DNA of 64,000 bases from Pseudomonadota bacterium (GTDB taxonomy: Bacteria; Pseudomonadota; Gammaproteobacteria; Burkholderiales; Rhodocyclaceae), in NCBI GenBank assembly GCA_018241725.1, contig JAFEDI010000108.1:112456-176455 (forward strand). Direction: 5' to 3'. Below are positions 1-8,251 of this stretch, one piece after another; position 1 is the stretch's first letter; every line of letters begins with the position of its first letter. A program made the position numbers and the translations under genes. The notes under the pieces were generated by a model, which had not been told where the DNA came from, ran no database searches, and saw only the letters and a list, made by a program, of their open reading frames with translations.

Positions 1-333
1 TCCGGCGCCACGGCCGGCAGTGGCGGCTTGTCCATGCATCTGGTGGTGATTCCGCCGGGCGGCATGTCGACGCCCCACCTGCACCGCGGCCACGAGACGG
101 CGATCTACGTCCTCGCCGGGCGCGTCGAGACGCGCTACGGCCCGGGGCTGCGCGACAGCGTGATCAGCTGCGCCGGCGACTTCCTGTTCATTCCACCGGA
201 CGTGCCCCATCAGGCCATCAACCTCAGCAAGGATGAAGCGGCCCGCGCGATCGTCGCCCGCAACGATCCGGCCGAGCAGGACAAGGTCGAGCCTTACGAC
301 CCGGCAGAAGCGGACCCGGCAGAAGCGCCTTGA
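1..333 (+). CDS. Cupin-domain protein, 5' end outside window
   Basis: The reading frame is open from base 1, so the gene starts upstream of the window; 110 codons are visible. The fragment carries a cupin_2 barrel: a PHLHRGHETAIYVLAG stretch supplies the His/Glu metal ligands of motif 1, and a GDFLFIPPDVPHQA stretch is motif 2 with its His. Such small single-domain cupins often bind a divalent metal and act as isomerases, dioxygenases or sensory proteins; the substrate cannot be read from the sequence. The C-terminus ends in two DPAEA repeats made by an exact 15-base tandem duplication (298-327). The 3' end overlaps the convergent oxidoreductase gene by 40 bases. Family call is firm, function unknown. 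Confidence 0.8.
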   Translation, partial: SGATAGSGGLSMHLVVIPPGGMSTPHLHRGHETAIYVLAGRVETRYGPGLRDSVISCAGDFLFIPPDVPHQAINLSKDEAARAIVARNDPAEQDKVEPYDPAEADPAEAP

Positions 334-1040
334 TGAGCCACGGCGAGGGGTCTCAGCCGATCGTCGTAATCCGCGAGGCTCGGAAACTGTAGCGGCACGT
401 CGCCCTCGATCGTCTGGAGGCGGGCCTTCCAGTCGTCCATGATCCCGTTGCGCGCCTCGTCGCTGATGTAGGGAATATGCCAGCCGACGAAAGGCGGCAG
501 CACCTGCAGCCCCGCGTAGCCCAGCGTGCCCTGCAGCAGATGGCGCAGCATGCCGTCCAGCGGGCCGTGGATGCCTTCCACCCCGAACATGTGTTCCTGG
601 CCGCCCAGCGTAAGGCCGACCAGGGCACGGCGGCCGATCAGCCCGCCGCGGTCGTACACACGCTTGCCGCCATAGACCTGGCCCGACACGAAGACCCGGT
701 CGATCCAGCCCTTCAGCATGGCCGGCGTCGAGAACCAGAAGACCGGGAAGACCAGCACCAGCAAGTCGCACCACAACAGCTTGTCGAGCTCGGCCTGGAT
801 GTCCGCACTGAGGGTGCCGTTGTCGGCGCCGTGGCGTTGTTCGAGGGCATAGACGCAGTACTCCGGGTTGGCGCGCGCGCCGAAGTCCTCCGCCGAGGCC
901 ACCGGCTGGAAGCCCATCGCGTACAGGTCCGACACCTGCACCTCGTGGCCCTGGCGCTGGAACTCCTCGACTGCCGTCGACTTCATTGCCGTGCAGAAGG
1001 ACTTCGGCTCGGGGTGGGCGTGAACGATGAACACTTTCAT
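294..1040 (-). CDS. NAD(P)H dehydrogenase (quinone)-type flavoprotein
   Basis: A 248-residue protein with a flavodoxin-like fold of the MdaB/KefF/NQO family, which bind FMN or FAD and carry out two-electron reduction of quinones. It opens with KVFIVHAHPEPKSF, the N-terminal phosphate-binding strand-loop typical of the family. It also has the motif FPVFWFSTPAMLKGWIDRVF, which packs on the flavin, and a GG-rich loop (TLGGQEHMFG). The ATG at 1040 is chosen because GGAG lies about 10 bases upstream; the longer open frame reaching 1238 has no family sequence. It is divergent from a GlxA/AraC regulator gene (start 1156), its probable regulator. The C-terminus ends in an SAGSASAGS tail encoded by the same 15-base duplication that lengthens the convergent cupin. 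Confidence 0.88.
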   Translation of the reverse strand: MKVFIVHAHPEPKSFCTAMKSTAVEEFQRQGHEVQVSDLYAMGFQPVASAEDFGARANPEYCVYALEQRHGADNGTLSADIQAELDKLLWCDLLVLVFPVFWFSTPAMLKGWIDRVFVSGQVYGGKRVYDRGGLIGRRALVGLTLGGQEHMFGVEGIHGPLDGMLRHLLQGTLGYAGLQVLPPFVGWHIPYISDEARNGIMDDWKARLQTIEGDVPLQFPSLADYDDRLRPLAVAHQGASAGSASAGS

Positions 1041-1155
1041 GGACTGGCTCCGTTTCTGATGGGTAGGTGTTGATGAATGCGGACGCAGTTTAGAAACGGG
1101 CCCCTGCTGTGTAGAGTGGCGAAACCGACTATTTCTGTGCGATATCCGCCACCCC

Positions 1156-2148
1156 ATGATCCGTGCCGCCATCCTTGCCTTCGACCAATGCCACGCCTCC
1201 AGCGTCGGCGGCTTTGCCGACATCCTGCAGGTCGCCAACGCTCATCTGCTGCGCCGACAAGGCGCGGCAGCGGAACAGTTCGCATGGCAGTTCGTGTCGA
1301 TCACGGGTCACCCCGTCGTGGCCAGCAATGGGTTGCCACTGGCAACCCGCAGGCTGGAGCCCGGTGAGCACTACGACCTCGTCTTAGTGCCCAGCCTGCA
1401 CTACGGCGGGCGGCAGGCCTTTGAGCAGATCCTCGCCGCCCAGGCCGACACCTGCGCCTGGCTGGTCGGCCAGTGGCAGGCCGGCGCATGGATCGCCGCC
1501 AACTGCACCGGCACCTTCGTCCTGGCTCAGACCGGCCTGCTCGACGGCAAGGCCGCAACCACCACCTGGTGGCTGGAACAGCAATTCCGTGCCCGCTACC
1601 CGCAGGTGGACCTGCAGCTGCGCTCGGTGCTGACCGAAACGGAGCGACTGATCTGTGCTGGTGCCTCAGCCTCCTACCTGCTGCAGGCCATCCGCGTCAT
1701 CGAGCGCTTCGTCGGGCCGGCCATTGCTTCGCAGGTGGCCCGCAGCATGCTGATCGACGTCAGCCAGACCAGCCAGGTGCCCTACCTGCCGCTGCTGGCC
1801 GAACGGCCCCACGCCGATTCGCTGGTGGAGCGTGCGCAGCAGTGGCTGCAGCGCCACATGACGCAGGAACTCCGCATTTCGGCGCTTGCCGCTGCACTGG
1901 CGGTCAGCGACCGCACGCTGATCCGGCGCTTCAAGGCCGCCCTGCAGCAAACGCCGCTGGCCTACCTGCAGGATCTCCGCCTCGAAGCCGCCCGCGCCCT
2001 GCTCGAAACCGGCGACCTGAGCGTGGACCTCATCGCCGGCGAAGTTGGCTACACCGATACCAGTTCGTTCTCGCGCCTGTTCCGGCAACGCATCGGCATG
2101 AGCCCCGGCGCCTACCGAAACCGTTTCCAGATCAACGCGGCACCGTGA
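1156..2148 (+). CDS. GlxA-family AraC-type transcriptional regulator
   Basis: A 330-residue regulator with an N-terminal DJ-1/PfpI (class I glutamine amidotransferase-like) domain, about residues 1-175, and a C-terminal AraC-type double helix-turn-helix, about residues 225-325. The DJ-1 part includes an ANCTGTFVLAQTGLLDG stretch with the nucleophile-elbow Cys position seen in GlxA proteins. The DNA-binding part has LAAALAVSDRTLIRRFK and the second helix-turn-helix GYTDTSSFSRLFRQRIGMSP. It starts 115 bases from the divergent quinone reductase gene, which suggests that it controls that gene and itself from the shared intergenic region. The effector is unknown. Confidence 0.9.
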   Translation: MIRAAILAFDQCHASSVGGFADILQVANAHLLRRQGAAAEQFAWQFVSITGHPVVASNGLPLATRRLEPGEHYDLVLVPSLHYGGRQAFEQILAAQADTCAWLVGQWQAGAWIAANCTGTFVLAQTGLLDGKAATTTWWLEQQFRARYPQVDLQLRSVLTETERLICAGASASYLLQAIRVIERFVGPAIASQVARSMLIDVSQTSQVPYLPLLAERPHADSLVERAQQWLQRHMTQELRISALAAALAVSDRTLIRRFKAALQQTPLAYLQDLRLEAARALLETGDLSVDLIAGEVGYTDTSSFSRLFRQRIGMSPGAYRNRFQINAAP

Positions 2149-2473
2149 TGGCTGGCCGCAGCAGAGCCCACGCAACCGACCACGGTTCGTGCTGCCAGGT
2201 GTGCGATAGGGCACATTCCCCGACGGTGTGCAGATACCCATATCGGTGATAATTGTTTCCCGCTTGCTCCGCGCGATCCATCGACCACGCCGCCCCCCGT
2301 ATGCCGTCAGCCCAAGGCGCCCTGCCCAGGTTTTCATCCGTGACGGCCGCCGCGCCCGTCCGGTGGACTACCAGCACATCTTCTGTGCGTGAGGCTTGAA
2401 GAGACTTCTCCACCGAGCCACCAGCGAAAGCAATGCGCCCATTCAATGCCACTCGATTAAACGCACTACGAAC
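2149..2473. other. Intergenic region, 325 bases, no gene recognised
   Basis: This lies between the AraC-type regulator gene and the PAS histidine kinase gene. Short open frames cross it in several directions but none has a ribosome-binding site or protein-like composition. It becomes more AT-rich towards the kinase start, consistent with a promoter there, but no sigma-70 or sigma-54 element is clear enough to call. Confidence 0.5.
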
Positions 2474-4279
2474 ATGAGTGATTTTCATATCCCGACCGCC
2501 TTCCAGCTTGCCGGCATGATCATTCTTGTCATGCCAGCCTTCACCTGGTGGGCATTGTCCAGATCGCCATCGCAGAAGCTCGGGCTATGGTGTGCCAGCG
2601 GAATTCTGATAGGGATCGGGACCCTCCTGTTTGGCTTGCGTTTGCACGTTCCGGCCTGGGTAAGCTATCCGCTGGCGAATTTTCTTGTTGTTCTGGGTAG
2701 TCTCGTTCGTATTCAGTCGTTGCGTCATGAGGTCAGCAAGCCATGGCCAACGCCCTGGATTGTGCTCGGAGCCATCGTGTCCATCGTTATCTTCGAGTTC
2801 ATCAGAGTTGGTCTCGATGATGCTGTCCTTCGCATCGGGTACATCCATGCGCTACTCCTGGTTCTGTTTGGCTATATAGCTTTCCTTGCCTGGCAGATCG
2901 GCCGGAGGCTTCAAAATCGCAGCGCGCGGGTGATCGCTGGTTTCCACGGCCTGCTGGTGGCCGGTTTTCTGCTGCGCCTCAGCGAGCTTGCTTATGGTGC
3001 AATCAACGCGAACATGATGGCGACGACTTATGGCGGCATCTTGATCGCGGTAGTTGGACTATTGACCGGCGCAGTCTCCCACATGGCCTATTTAGGTATG
3101 CAATTGGAGCTGACACAGGACAAATTGATTACGGTCGAGGGGGAGTACCAGGGAATCTTGAACACCACGCCGGACGGTTTCATATTGGCGGATGCGGAAG
3201 GCCGCTGTATCGATGTCAATGAAATCTACTGCCGGATGCTGGGCTATGCGCGTATGGAAGTACTGCGCATGAACATACGGGACATCAAGGAGATGAGTGG
3301 CTCAGAGAGCACTCCAGAGATGTTGCACCAGCTTCGAGAGAAGGGTTTCGATCGCTACGAAAGCCGGCATCGCTGCTGCGACGGGCGTTTGCTCGACGTT
3401 GAGGTCAGCGTTACTTACATACCCGTACCGGTCGACAAATTTGTCTTCCTCTTTCGCGACATTTCCGAACGCAAGCAGGCCCAAATCGAACTGGAGCGCC
3501 GGGTGTTGGTGCGCACTGCAGAACTTGCTACGGCACGTGCGGAGGCCGAGTCGGCCAATGCAGTCAAGACCCGGTTCATGTCCAACGTGAGCCACGAGAT
3601 GCGTACGCCCATGCAGGGGATTCTCGGCTTTGTGCAGATCGGCAAAGGCAGGGTCGGCAACGCACCTCCGGAAAAGCTGCACGAATATTTCGAAAAGATC
3701 GAGCAGTCTGGGCGACGGTTGCACCAGTTGATCGAGTCGCTATTGAAACTCGCCGAGGACGCCTGGACCGAGTATTCAGTCGTGGCAGCTGAAAATCTAC
3801 GCCAGCTATCGCCAGCGCAATTCGTTCTTCAATGTTGTACCTTGATGGACGGAGCGGCACGGAAGCGACAGCAGAATATCGCGATAGAAAATCACTCTTC
3901 GCTCCCGGTCATCTTTGCCGATGAAGCACTTTTGCGCCAGGTGCTGGAGCATCTCATCGGCAATGCCCTGCGCTATTCACCGGAGCAATCGACGGTCATC
4001 GTCAAACTCCAAGATAAGCCAGCTCAAATTCAGCTTACCCCGTCCAGCGCCATGGCCCTGTGCATCCAGATCATTGATGAGGGGTGTGGCATCCCCGAAA
4101 AGGAGCTGACTGCCATCTTCGAACCCTTCTACCAGAGTTCGCGCACGGCGACCGGCGCCGGCGGCACTGGCCTCGGGCTGGCACTATGCAAAGCCATCGT
4201 CGAGCGCCACAAGGGAAAGCTCACGGCAGCGAATCGTCCTGAAGGCGGATCGATATTTGAAGTGACAATACCGGCTTAA
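2474..4279 (+). CDS. Membrane PAS sensor histidine kinase
   Basis: A 601-residue kinase. About residues 10-215 form a block of seven or so hydrophobic segments, a multi-spanning sensor resembling MASE-type modules but not one I can name. A PAS domain follows at about 225-340 (GILNTTPDGFILADAEGRC). A short coiled coil leads to HisKA with phospho-acceptor His374 in NVSHEMRTPMQGILGF. The HATPase_c domain ends the protein, with an N box (IGNALRYSP), G1 (DEGCGIPEKE) and G2 (GGTGLGLALCKA). There is no receiver domain and no response regulator gene next door, so the partner lies elsewhere. ATG 2474 is preferred to the upstream TTG at 2396 because the extra residues are polar and lack family character. 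Confidence 0.88.
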   Translation: MSDFHIPTAFQLAGMIILVMPAFTWWALSRSPSQKLGLWCASGILIGIGTLLFGLRLHVPAWVSYPLANFLVVLGSLVRIQSLRHEVSKPWPTPWIVLGAIVSIVIFEFIRVGLDDAVLRIGYIHALLLVLFGYIAFLAWQIGRRLQNRSARVIAGFHGLLVAGFLLRLSELAYGAINANMMATTYGGILIAVVGLLTGAVSHMAYLGMQLELTQDKLITVEGEYQGILNTTPDGFILADAEGRCIDVNEIYCRMLGYARMEVLRMNIRDIKEMSGSESTPEMLHQLREKGFDRYESRHRCCDGRLLDVEVSVTYIPVPVDKFVFLFRDISERKQAQIELERRVLVRTAELATARAEAESANAVKTRFMSNVSHEMRTPMQGILGFVQIGKGRVGNAPPEKLHEYFEKIEQSGRRLHQLIESLLKLAEDAWTEYSVVAAENLRQLSPAQFVLQCCTLMDGAARKRQQNIAIENHSSLPVIFADEALLRQVLEHLIGNALRYSPEQSTVIVKLQDKPAQIQLTPSSAMALCIQIIDEGCGIPEKELTAIFEPFYQSSRTATGAGGTGLGLALCKAIVERHKGKLTAANRPEGGSIFEVTIPA

Positions 4280-4366
4280 GACAGACTCATCTCCCGCCCT
4301 CCTCGACATCCTCCGTTTCCAAATGGTTTGGTCCCTTTCCCGATAAAGGAGGTGCAACCCGGCCAG

Positions 4367-4888
4367 CTATCGGGTTGCCGAGCGCACGCACTCCATGATC
4401 CACGCACAGTGAATCCCGTGGAACCAGACGTAATCCGCGCACGCAAAAGCACCAATCCAAGACGCGGCAACGACGAGCAGATCGCAGCGCCCGCTCTTCC
4501 ACCAATTGAGGGAATGGCGGCAACACAGCCACGGCACACCGAGGGGGTTGGGCCAATCGGCCAACAGGTGCATCAACCCGCCGATGGCAAAGCCCACGCC
4601 CAGCGGCGCCGGCGTGCTTTTGCCGAGTTGCTCATAGGAATAGAAAAGGAGCGCGATCCAGGCCAGGCCCCAATGCGTCAGGGTGCGATGGGTGATCCAT
4701 AAACGGCGCGACCTGGACCACCAGGCCACCTCCAGCCAGTCGGGCGCGGTGCTGCCGATAAAGCCCATCAAAAAGCTCAACGCGCTCCACATCTGATATG
4801 GGCCACCCGCGCCGGCGTGGGCGACCACCGCTGCCGCGATTACCGCTGCGGCCCAACCTGTGGCGTGATGCGCTTTGTTTGAAGCCAT
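4367..4888 (-). CDS. Small membrane protein of the metal-dependent hydrolase (YdjM/DUF457-like) type
   Basis: A 173-residue protein with about four hydrophobic segments. Conserved-looking polar motifs sit between them: SNKAHHATG at the N-terminus, GSTAPDWLE, THRTLTHW, and LMHLLADWPNPLGVPWL. This spacing of His and Asp residues matches the inner-membrane metal-dependent hydrolase family (YdjM/DUF457), whose catalytic function is poorly defined. The ATG at 4888 begins the family-like MASNKAHH sequence; the open frame continues to 5209 but that extension overlaps the divergent promoter region. A short inverted repeat (TTTCCC-GCAA-GGGAAA, 4905-4920) sits just upstream of the start and could be an operator. 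Confidence 0.7.
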   Translation of the reverse strand: MASNKAHHATGWAAAVIAAAVVAHAGAGGPYQMWSALSFLMGFIGSTAPDWLEVAWWSRSRRLWITHRTLTHWGLAWIALLFYSYEQLGKSTPAPLGVGFAIGGLMHLLADWPNPLGVPWLCCRHSLNWWKSGRCDLLVVAASWIGAFACADYVWFHGIHCAWIMECVRSATR

Positions 4889-5091
4889 TGCTCGACGACG
4901 TGCATTTCCCGCAAGGGAAAATTGGGGGGTCGTATAGTGGCAGAGTATTGAATAAAAATACAGTTCTGAGCGGTATCGACATCTTATTGACTGGCAGCCC
5001 ATGCCGGCACCCCGCGCGTCTGGGTGTGAGCCTTGCGCAAGCAGCATCGCTCCCCTATAAGGAATGCATGAACGTCCGTGGGGAGGTTGCC

Positions 5092-5610
5092 ATGAACTCG
5101 TGCAAGGTGCGGCGTTGGATCCCGGCAACTCTGTGCAAGGCCATCTTGTGCGCGGCCATCGGTGTGGTCGGCATATCTGCAGCACAGGCGCAACAGCAGA
5201 CGCCGCCAAAGGCGGCGGAGCTACGGATATACAAGCCCATCGATGCCAGCAAATTGACGGTCGAGAAACATGAGGCTTTCAAGGCCGATGTGTTCAGGGG
5301 CGTCACCTTGTCGCCCGAGCAACAGATGACCGTGATCGGGAATCTGGGAAGCCTGGGGTGCACCCCGACGAAAATCATGCAGCAAACCTTGCCGACGCCG
5401 CCGGGTCTGACCACCGGGGACGCGTGCCGGAGCAACTATGCCGGTACGCCGCAAGAATTGCGGGCATTGCGCAAGGTGCTCACAGAGCTGATCCGCAGGA
5501 ACAACGCCGCCGACCTTGCACCTTTCGAGGCGGGCATTCCGAAGGACTGCCCTTACAAGGAGCTGTATTACTACCTGGACCTGCTGGCCCAGGTCACGGG
5601 AGGGGTGTGA
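5092..5610 (+). CDS. Exported protein of unknown function
   Basis: A 172-residue protein with a clear Sec signal peptide: basic MNSCKVRR, a hydrophobic core, and a likely cleavage site after ISAAQA. The mature part contains four Cys (GCTPTK, ACRSNY, DCPYK and one near the N-terminus before cleavage), so disulfides in the periplasm are possible. I do not recognise a family. The ATG at 5092 is preferred over 5068 because a strong GGGAGG lies five bases upstream. The next gene starts two bases after its stop, so the two are co-transcribed and probably act together in the envelope. Confidence 0.75.
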   Translation: MNSCKVRRWIPATLCKAILCAAIGVVGISAAQAQQQTPPKAAELRIYKPIDASKLTVEKHEAFKADVFRGVTLSPEQQMTVIGNLGSLGCTPTKIMQQTLPTPPGLTTGDACRSNYAGTPQELRALRKVLTELIRRNNAADLAPFEAGIPKDCPYKELYYYLDLLAQVTGGV

Positions 5611-5612
5611 GC

Positions 5613-6224
5613 ATGTCGGTGGCGATACGAATGCTCGCTGGTGCATGCTTGTGCTCGGTACTGCTCGGTAATCCGACGACCACCTTGGGGGTGGTCATCG
5701 ACGTCAGTGGCACGGCAAAGAAATATGCGGTCGGGGCTCAGGAAACGAGCACGCCGACAAGGCCCCAAACCCTGGTGGAACTGGACCAGAAGGACCAGGC
5801 GGCCCACATCCGATGGCAACGGGACTACGAGAGGCGCGGCTGGGAATGGCATCTGTTCTCCACGCAACTCCTGTTCTGCATCGTGATGGGTATCGTCGCT
5901 TTCGGACTGTGGATCACCTACCTGCAGTTCAAGCGCGACTACACGGGCCGAGCGCATGCCAAAAAGGCGAAAGCTGCCAATGCACAGGCTGGGCAGGCGC
6001 CGGCCGCCGAATCCACCAGCGAAGAATCTGCCCCACCCACAACAACGAATTCGACCCTCAAGATCGGGCCCGCAGGCATGGAGATGACGTCGCAGATCGT
6101 AGGCCTGCTGGTGCTGGCGCTGTCGGTGGCTTTCTTTTACTTCTATGTAAAAGAGGTCTATCCCATGCGCGAGATCGAACGCGACAAGGTGACGCCTTCC
6201 GCATCCACCACAGCGGAACAGTAG
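5613..6224 (+). CDS. Membrane protein of unknown function, two transmembrane segments
   Basis: A 203-residue protein. It has an N-terminal signal-like hydrophobic stretch (residues 5-28), a periplasmic part of about 60 residues, and a transmembrane segment near residues 88-110 (LLFCIVMGIVAFGLWITYL). A charged Ala/Lys-rich cytoplasmic loop follows, then a second membrane helix near residues 165-187 (VGLLVLALSVAFFYFYV). The GPAGMEMTSQIVG stretch before the last helix looks conserved, but I cannot name the family. It starts two bases after the exported 172-residue protein and the pair looks like one operon. Confidence 0.72.
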   Translation: MSVAIRMLAGACLCSVLLGNPTTTLGVVIDVSGTAKKYAVGAQETSTPTRPQTLVELDQKDQAAHIRWQRDYERRGWEWHLFSTQLLFCIVMGIVAFGLWITYLQFKRDYTGRAHAKKAKAANAQAGQAPAAESTSEESAPPTTTNSTLKIGPAGMEMTSQIVGLLVLALSVAFFYFYVKEVYPMREIERDKVTPSASTTAEQ

Positions 6225-6310
6225 AGGGCATCGACGAGTCCCTGAATCCCTCCAACACAAGCTCACGCCCTTCCCTCACAATCCCCCGCTTTCAATCTCA
6301 AGCGGTAGTC

Positions 6311-6985
6311 ATGCAAGTCATCATCGTAGGGGCCGGCAAGCTGGCGAAGGAGCTGCTCGGTTCGCTGGAGTTGGACACGCGCTATCAGGTCGTTTCGTGG
6401 GAGCAGCGCGCTGCGGGCGATGGAGAGGCCATCGTGGTCCATGCGGGGTCGGGGCGGGAGTTGGCGGAGGTGAGTGCGTTCTGTGCAGACACGGGGTCGC
6501 CGCTGATCGAGCTGTCCACGGGGTCGGACGTCGAGGGCGGCGAGTTCGGGTTTCCGGTGGTGTTGTGCCCCAACACGAACATCCTGATGCTCAAGTTCAT
6601 GGCGATGCTGGAGGCGTCGGGGCCGCTGTTCCACGGCTACAAGATCGAGCTGGTGGAATCCCACCAGGCATCGAAGACGTCGGTGCCGGGCACGGCGGTG
6701 AGCATGGCCCATGCGCTCGGGCTGGCGCCGGAGGCGATCCAGTCCGTCCGCAAGCCGTCGGTACAGCACGACACGCTGCACATCCCAGAGAACCAGCTCG
6801 CCCGCCATGCCTTCCACCGCATCCGCATCGAGGATGGCGCGTGCAGCGTGCAGATGGAAACGCGGGTCTATGGGGATACGCCTTACGCCAGCGGCATGGC
6901 GCGCATCGTCGAGGCGGTGCATGCGCATCGGCTGGAGAACCGGGTTTATCCGGTGATGGAGTTCATCACCAAGGGCTGGCTATAG
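6311..6985 (+). CDS. Dihydrodipicolinate reductase-like protein
   Basis: A 224-residue protein that begins with a Rossmann turn (VIIVGAGKLAKELLG). It carries a DapB C-terminal-like region with HGYKIELVESHQASKTSVPGTA, which matches the DapB substrate loop where His and Lys normally act (E.HH..K..PSGTA). It is shorter than canonical DapB (about 270 residues) and lacks the usual GxxGxMG nucleotide loop, so it is probably a divergent paralogue rather than the lysine-pathway enzyme. It follows the two-gene membrane operon by 86 bases. A decayed copy of its 3' end lies at 10174-10227, after the kinase gene. Confidence 0.75.
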   Translation: MQVIIVGAGKLAKELLGSLELDTRYQVVSWEQRAAGDGEAIVVHAGSGRELAEVSAFCADTGSPLIELSTGSDVEGGEFGFPVVLCPNTNILMLKFMAMLEASGPLFHGYKIELVESHQASKTSVPGTAVSMAHALGLAPEAIQSVRKPSVQHDTLHIPENQLARHAFHRIRIEDGACSVQMETRVYGDTPYASGMARIVEAVHAHRLENRVYPVMEFITKGWL

Positions 6986-7243
6986 GTGCTTTCGGGAATC
7001 GCATCACGGCGTTGGGGACGCCGGCCGAAGCGACATGTGTCGCCAAATAAGGTACCTGGATGCAGAAGAAGTTTGCCCGGTCATTCCACACCCGCACGGC
7101 TCTACCGTTCCTGTTGAAGCATGGAGTAAGCGGGTCCAGGCTGAGGCAGTGCAGCACTTCATAGCGACAGCCCATCTTGGGATGAGACGCTCCCTGGCAA
7201 CGCGGGATGCATACGGACGCCTGCGGTCAAAAAGGGGAGCGCG

Positions 7244-8245
7244 ATGTGGAAAGCACTGCTGGCCATCACTGCCACGCTGATCATAGCGGGTTGCGACGAC
7301 TCCACACCATCAAACCCGACCCACACTGCAACGGCAGCGTCCCAGAAGATGAGGGTTGCCTACACCTACCAACCGCAAAGCACGCTGATCCATGTGGCGG
7401 CCGCGCAGCGCTATTTCGCTGAAGAGGGCCTGGATGTGCAGTTGCTGCAACATACCCATGGCAAGGCAGCGCTGCAGTCGGTTCTGGATGGACAAGCCGA
7501 CATTGCTACCGTGGCGGAAACACCGGTGATGTTCAGCGTCCTCAGCGGCGCCAGGATCTTTGTCCTTGCCAATATCGAGTCGAGCACCCTCAACAACGCC
7601 ATCGTCGCCAACATGGACGCCGGCATCAAGACGGCGGAAGACCTGAATGGAAAGCGCATCGGCTACACCGCCGGCACCACCTCCGAATTCTTCCTCGATT
7701 CGATGCTCACAACCAAAGGTTTGGGCAAAGGTGACATACGGGCCGTGGCGCTGAAACCCGATGAAATGCAACAGGCGATGCTGAGCCGTCAGGTCGATGC
7801 GGTTTCGACGTGGAACTATCCCCTCACCCAGATCAAGCATCGGTTGGGCACCAGCGGCGTGGTGTTCTATGACCGGCAGATCTACACCGAGACTTTCAAT
7901 ATCGTGGCCAAGCAGGACTTCGTCGACCAGCACGCCGAAGCGGTCAAACGCTTCCTCCGCGCGCTGATCAAGGCAGAGGAGTTTGTCGAGAAATACCCGG
8001 TGGACGCGCAGAACATCGTTGCCGCAGCGGCAAAGATCGACATACAGCTGGTTCGGGAGGTCTGGGACGCCTCCAATTACAAGGTCGTTCTGGACCAGAC
8101 ACTGCTGCTGACCCTGGAAGATGAAACCCGGTGGGCGCTGAAGAACAGGCTCACCGAACAATCGGACATGCCGGACTATGCGAGCTATGTCTATCTGGAC
8201 GGGCTCCTGGCAGTGAAGCCGGATGCAGTTTTCATCCACAAGTAG
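7244..8245 (+). CDS. ABC-type substrate-binding lipoprotein (NMT1/SsuA-like), orphan
   Basis: A 333-residue periplasmic binding protein of the NMT1/TauA/SsuA type. The N-terminus MWKALLAITATLIIAGCDDS is a lipoprotein signal with lipobox IAGC, so the mature protein is probably lipid-anchored through that Cys. The family core is plain: a short strand, an RYFAEEGLDVQL segment, QADIATVAETPVMF, and GKRIGYTAGTTSEFFLDSML. No ABC permease or ATPase gene is adjacent. Instead a hybrid sensor kinase starts six bases after the stop, which suggests that this protein delivers its ligand to the kinase rather than to a transporter. The ligand is unknown. Confidence 0.88.
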   Translation: MWKALLAITATLIIAGCDDSTPSNPTHTATAASQKMRVAYTYQPQSTLIHVAAAQRYFAEEGLDVQLLQHTHGKAALQSVLDGQADIATVAETPVMFSVLSGARIFVLANIESSTLNNAIVANMDAGIKTAEDLNGKRIGYTAGTTSEFFLDSMLTTKGLGKGDIRAVALKPDEMQQAMLSRQVDAVSTWNYPLTQIKHRLGTSGVVFYDRQIYTETFNIVAKQDFVDQHAEAVKRFLRALIKAEEFVEKYPVDAQNIVAAAAKIDIQLVREVWDASNYKVVLDQTLLLTLEDETRWALKNRLTEQSDMPDYASYVYLDGLLAVKPDAVFIHK

Positions 8246-8251
8246 GGTCCC

